Shown piece after piece: positions 13,481 to 13,682 of a DNA stretch of 13,682 nt. The DNA is from DATGLE01 sp035294325. Its GTDB lineage: Bacteria > Chloroflexota > Ktedonobacteria > Ktedonobacterales > Ktedonobacteraceae. The stretch is from NCBI GenBank assembly GCA_035294325.1, contig DATGLE010000222.1, positions 1-13,682 on the forward strand, given 5' to 3'. Within the stretch, counting starts at the first letter, position 1. Every line of letters starts with the position of its first letter. The translations under genes were made by a program, and so were the position numbers. Below the pieces are notes generated by a model, which worked only from the letters and a program-made list of their open reading frames with translations, was not told where the DNA came from and ran no database searches.

Positions 13481-13530
13481 AGAGAACGTATTGGCGCAGG
13501 ACCGCGCGATCCTGCGCCAATACGTTCTCT
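13481..13530. terminator. 21-bp perfect palindrome between convergent argD and cysS-like genes
   Basis: Arms 13481-13501 (starts AGAGAACGTATT) and 13510-13530 are perfect complements with an 8-nt loop. It begins 2 nt after the argD stop and ends 13 nt before the stop of the minus-strand gene. As with 8986-9042, a bidirectional terminator without a long T-run is likely. Confidence 0.7.
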
Positions 13531-13543
13531 AGTATGAGATAAT

Positions 13544-13682
13544 TCAAACGCACAATCCCAGCACAGTTGTCAGGCGCAGCAGTTCAGCCCCGGTAGCGAG
13601 ATCGTGCGTGGCCGCGACCTTCTCCGCCGCCTGGCGCAGCAGCAGCAGAGCCTCCGGCGTGTTGAGATCTTCATCCATCGCA
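13544..13682 (-). CDS. cysS: Cysteinyl-tRNA synthetase family protein, C-terminal end (partial)
   Basis: On the minus strand 45 codons are open from the window edge to TGA (13546-13544). They read AMDEDLNTPEALLLLRQAAE and end LLRLTTVLGLCV. MDxDLNTPEAL is the hallmark of the DALR anticodon-binding domain of CysRS, and the following helices fit. The protein stops right after the LGL segment, whereas CysRS of E. coli continues for about 50 further residues. Either this lineage has a shortened CysRS, the 3' end has been lost at the adjacent palindrome, or the gene encodes a CysRS paralogue such as the mycothiol ligase MshC, which ends at a similar point. The catalytic domain is outside the window, so this cannot be settled here. 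Confidence 0.75.
   Translation of the reverse strand, partial: AMDEDLNTPEALLLLRQAAEKVAATHDLATGAELLRLTTVLGLCV

Noticed and set aside
11967..13553. 528-codon minus-strand ORF opposite argD (also 11207-12298 opposite argJ)
   Set aside because: These are antisense shadows caused by GC-rich third codon positions of clearly identified argJ and argD.

Overview
The window reads as a chromosomal segment of a high-GC bacterium, most likely a member of the Chloroflexota near the Ktedonobacteria. This is inferred from the mix of housekeeping proteins, an IS1182-type transposase remnant, an actinobacterial-looking AraC/alcohol dehydrogenase pair, and the many palindromic intergenic repeats; no single marker proves it. 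No rRNA, tRNA or CRISPR array was found.

Layout. 1-147 is the 3' end of an SDR oxidoreductase gene. 148-1945 is gene-poor: an IS1182 transposase N-terminal remnant (366-635), an orphan DUF433 antitoxin-like gene on the minus strand (885-1127), a palindromic element (1240-1336), and a compact transcription unit with promoter, tiny ORF and terminator (1509-1769). I see nothing convincing in 1340-1508 or 1770-1945. 1946-3447 holds birA and greA and ends in a clear intrinsic terminator. 3475-6754 carries a promoter, a large palindromic leader, lysS, a tandem-repeat array, a two-helix membrane protein of unknown function, and comF, whose GTG start overlaps the preceding stop codon. 6869-8974 is ftsH with its own extended -10 promoter. 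8986-9042 is a perfect palindrome between convergent genes. 9058-10736 is a divergent AraC regulator/zinc alcohol dehydrogenase pair in which both genes are truncated, separated by a hairpin-rich MITE-like element. 10731-13478 holds the arginine genes argJ and argD, separated by another copy of the palindromic element. The window ends in the 3' end of a minus-strand CysS-family gene.

Function. The intact genes are core metabolism and quality control: protein biotinylation, transcript cleavage at stalled RNA polymerase, lysyl-tRNA charging, membrane proteolysis, and two arginine biosynthesis steps (acetyl transfer by ArgJ and transamination by ArgD). A ComF-type phosphoribosyltransferase suggests DNA uptake or a related role.

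The most unusual content is non-coding. Six different long perfect or near-perfect inverted repeats (21-29 bp arms) sit at gene ends or beginnings. Two of them (upstream of lysS and argD) share almost identical flanking mini-hairpins and the central motif GCGCTTCGCGC but have unrelated arm sequences; a third (near 1.3 kb) shares the right flank. This looks like a three-hairpin repeat family whose central palindrome changes sequence while staying perfectly self-complementary. Also notable are a structured short transcript near 1.55 kb whose Shine-Dalgarno can be paired, and a possible pseudoknot just before the argJ ribosome binding site.
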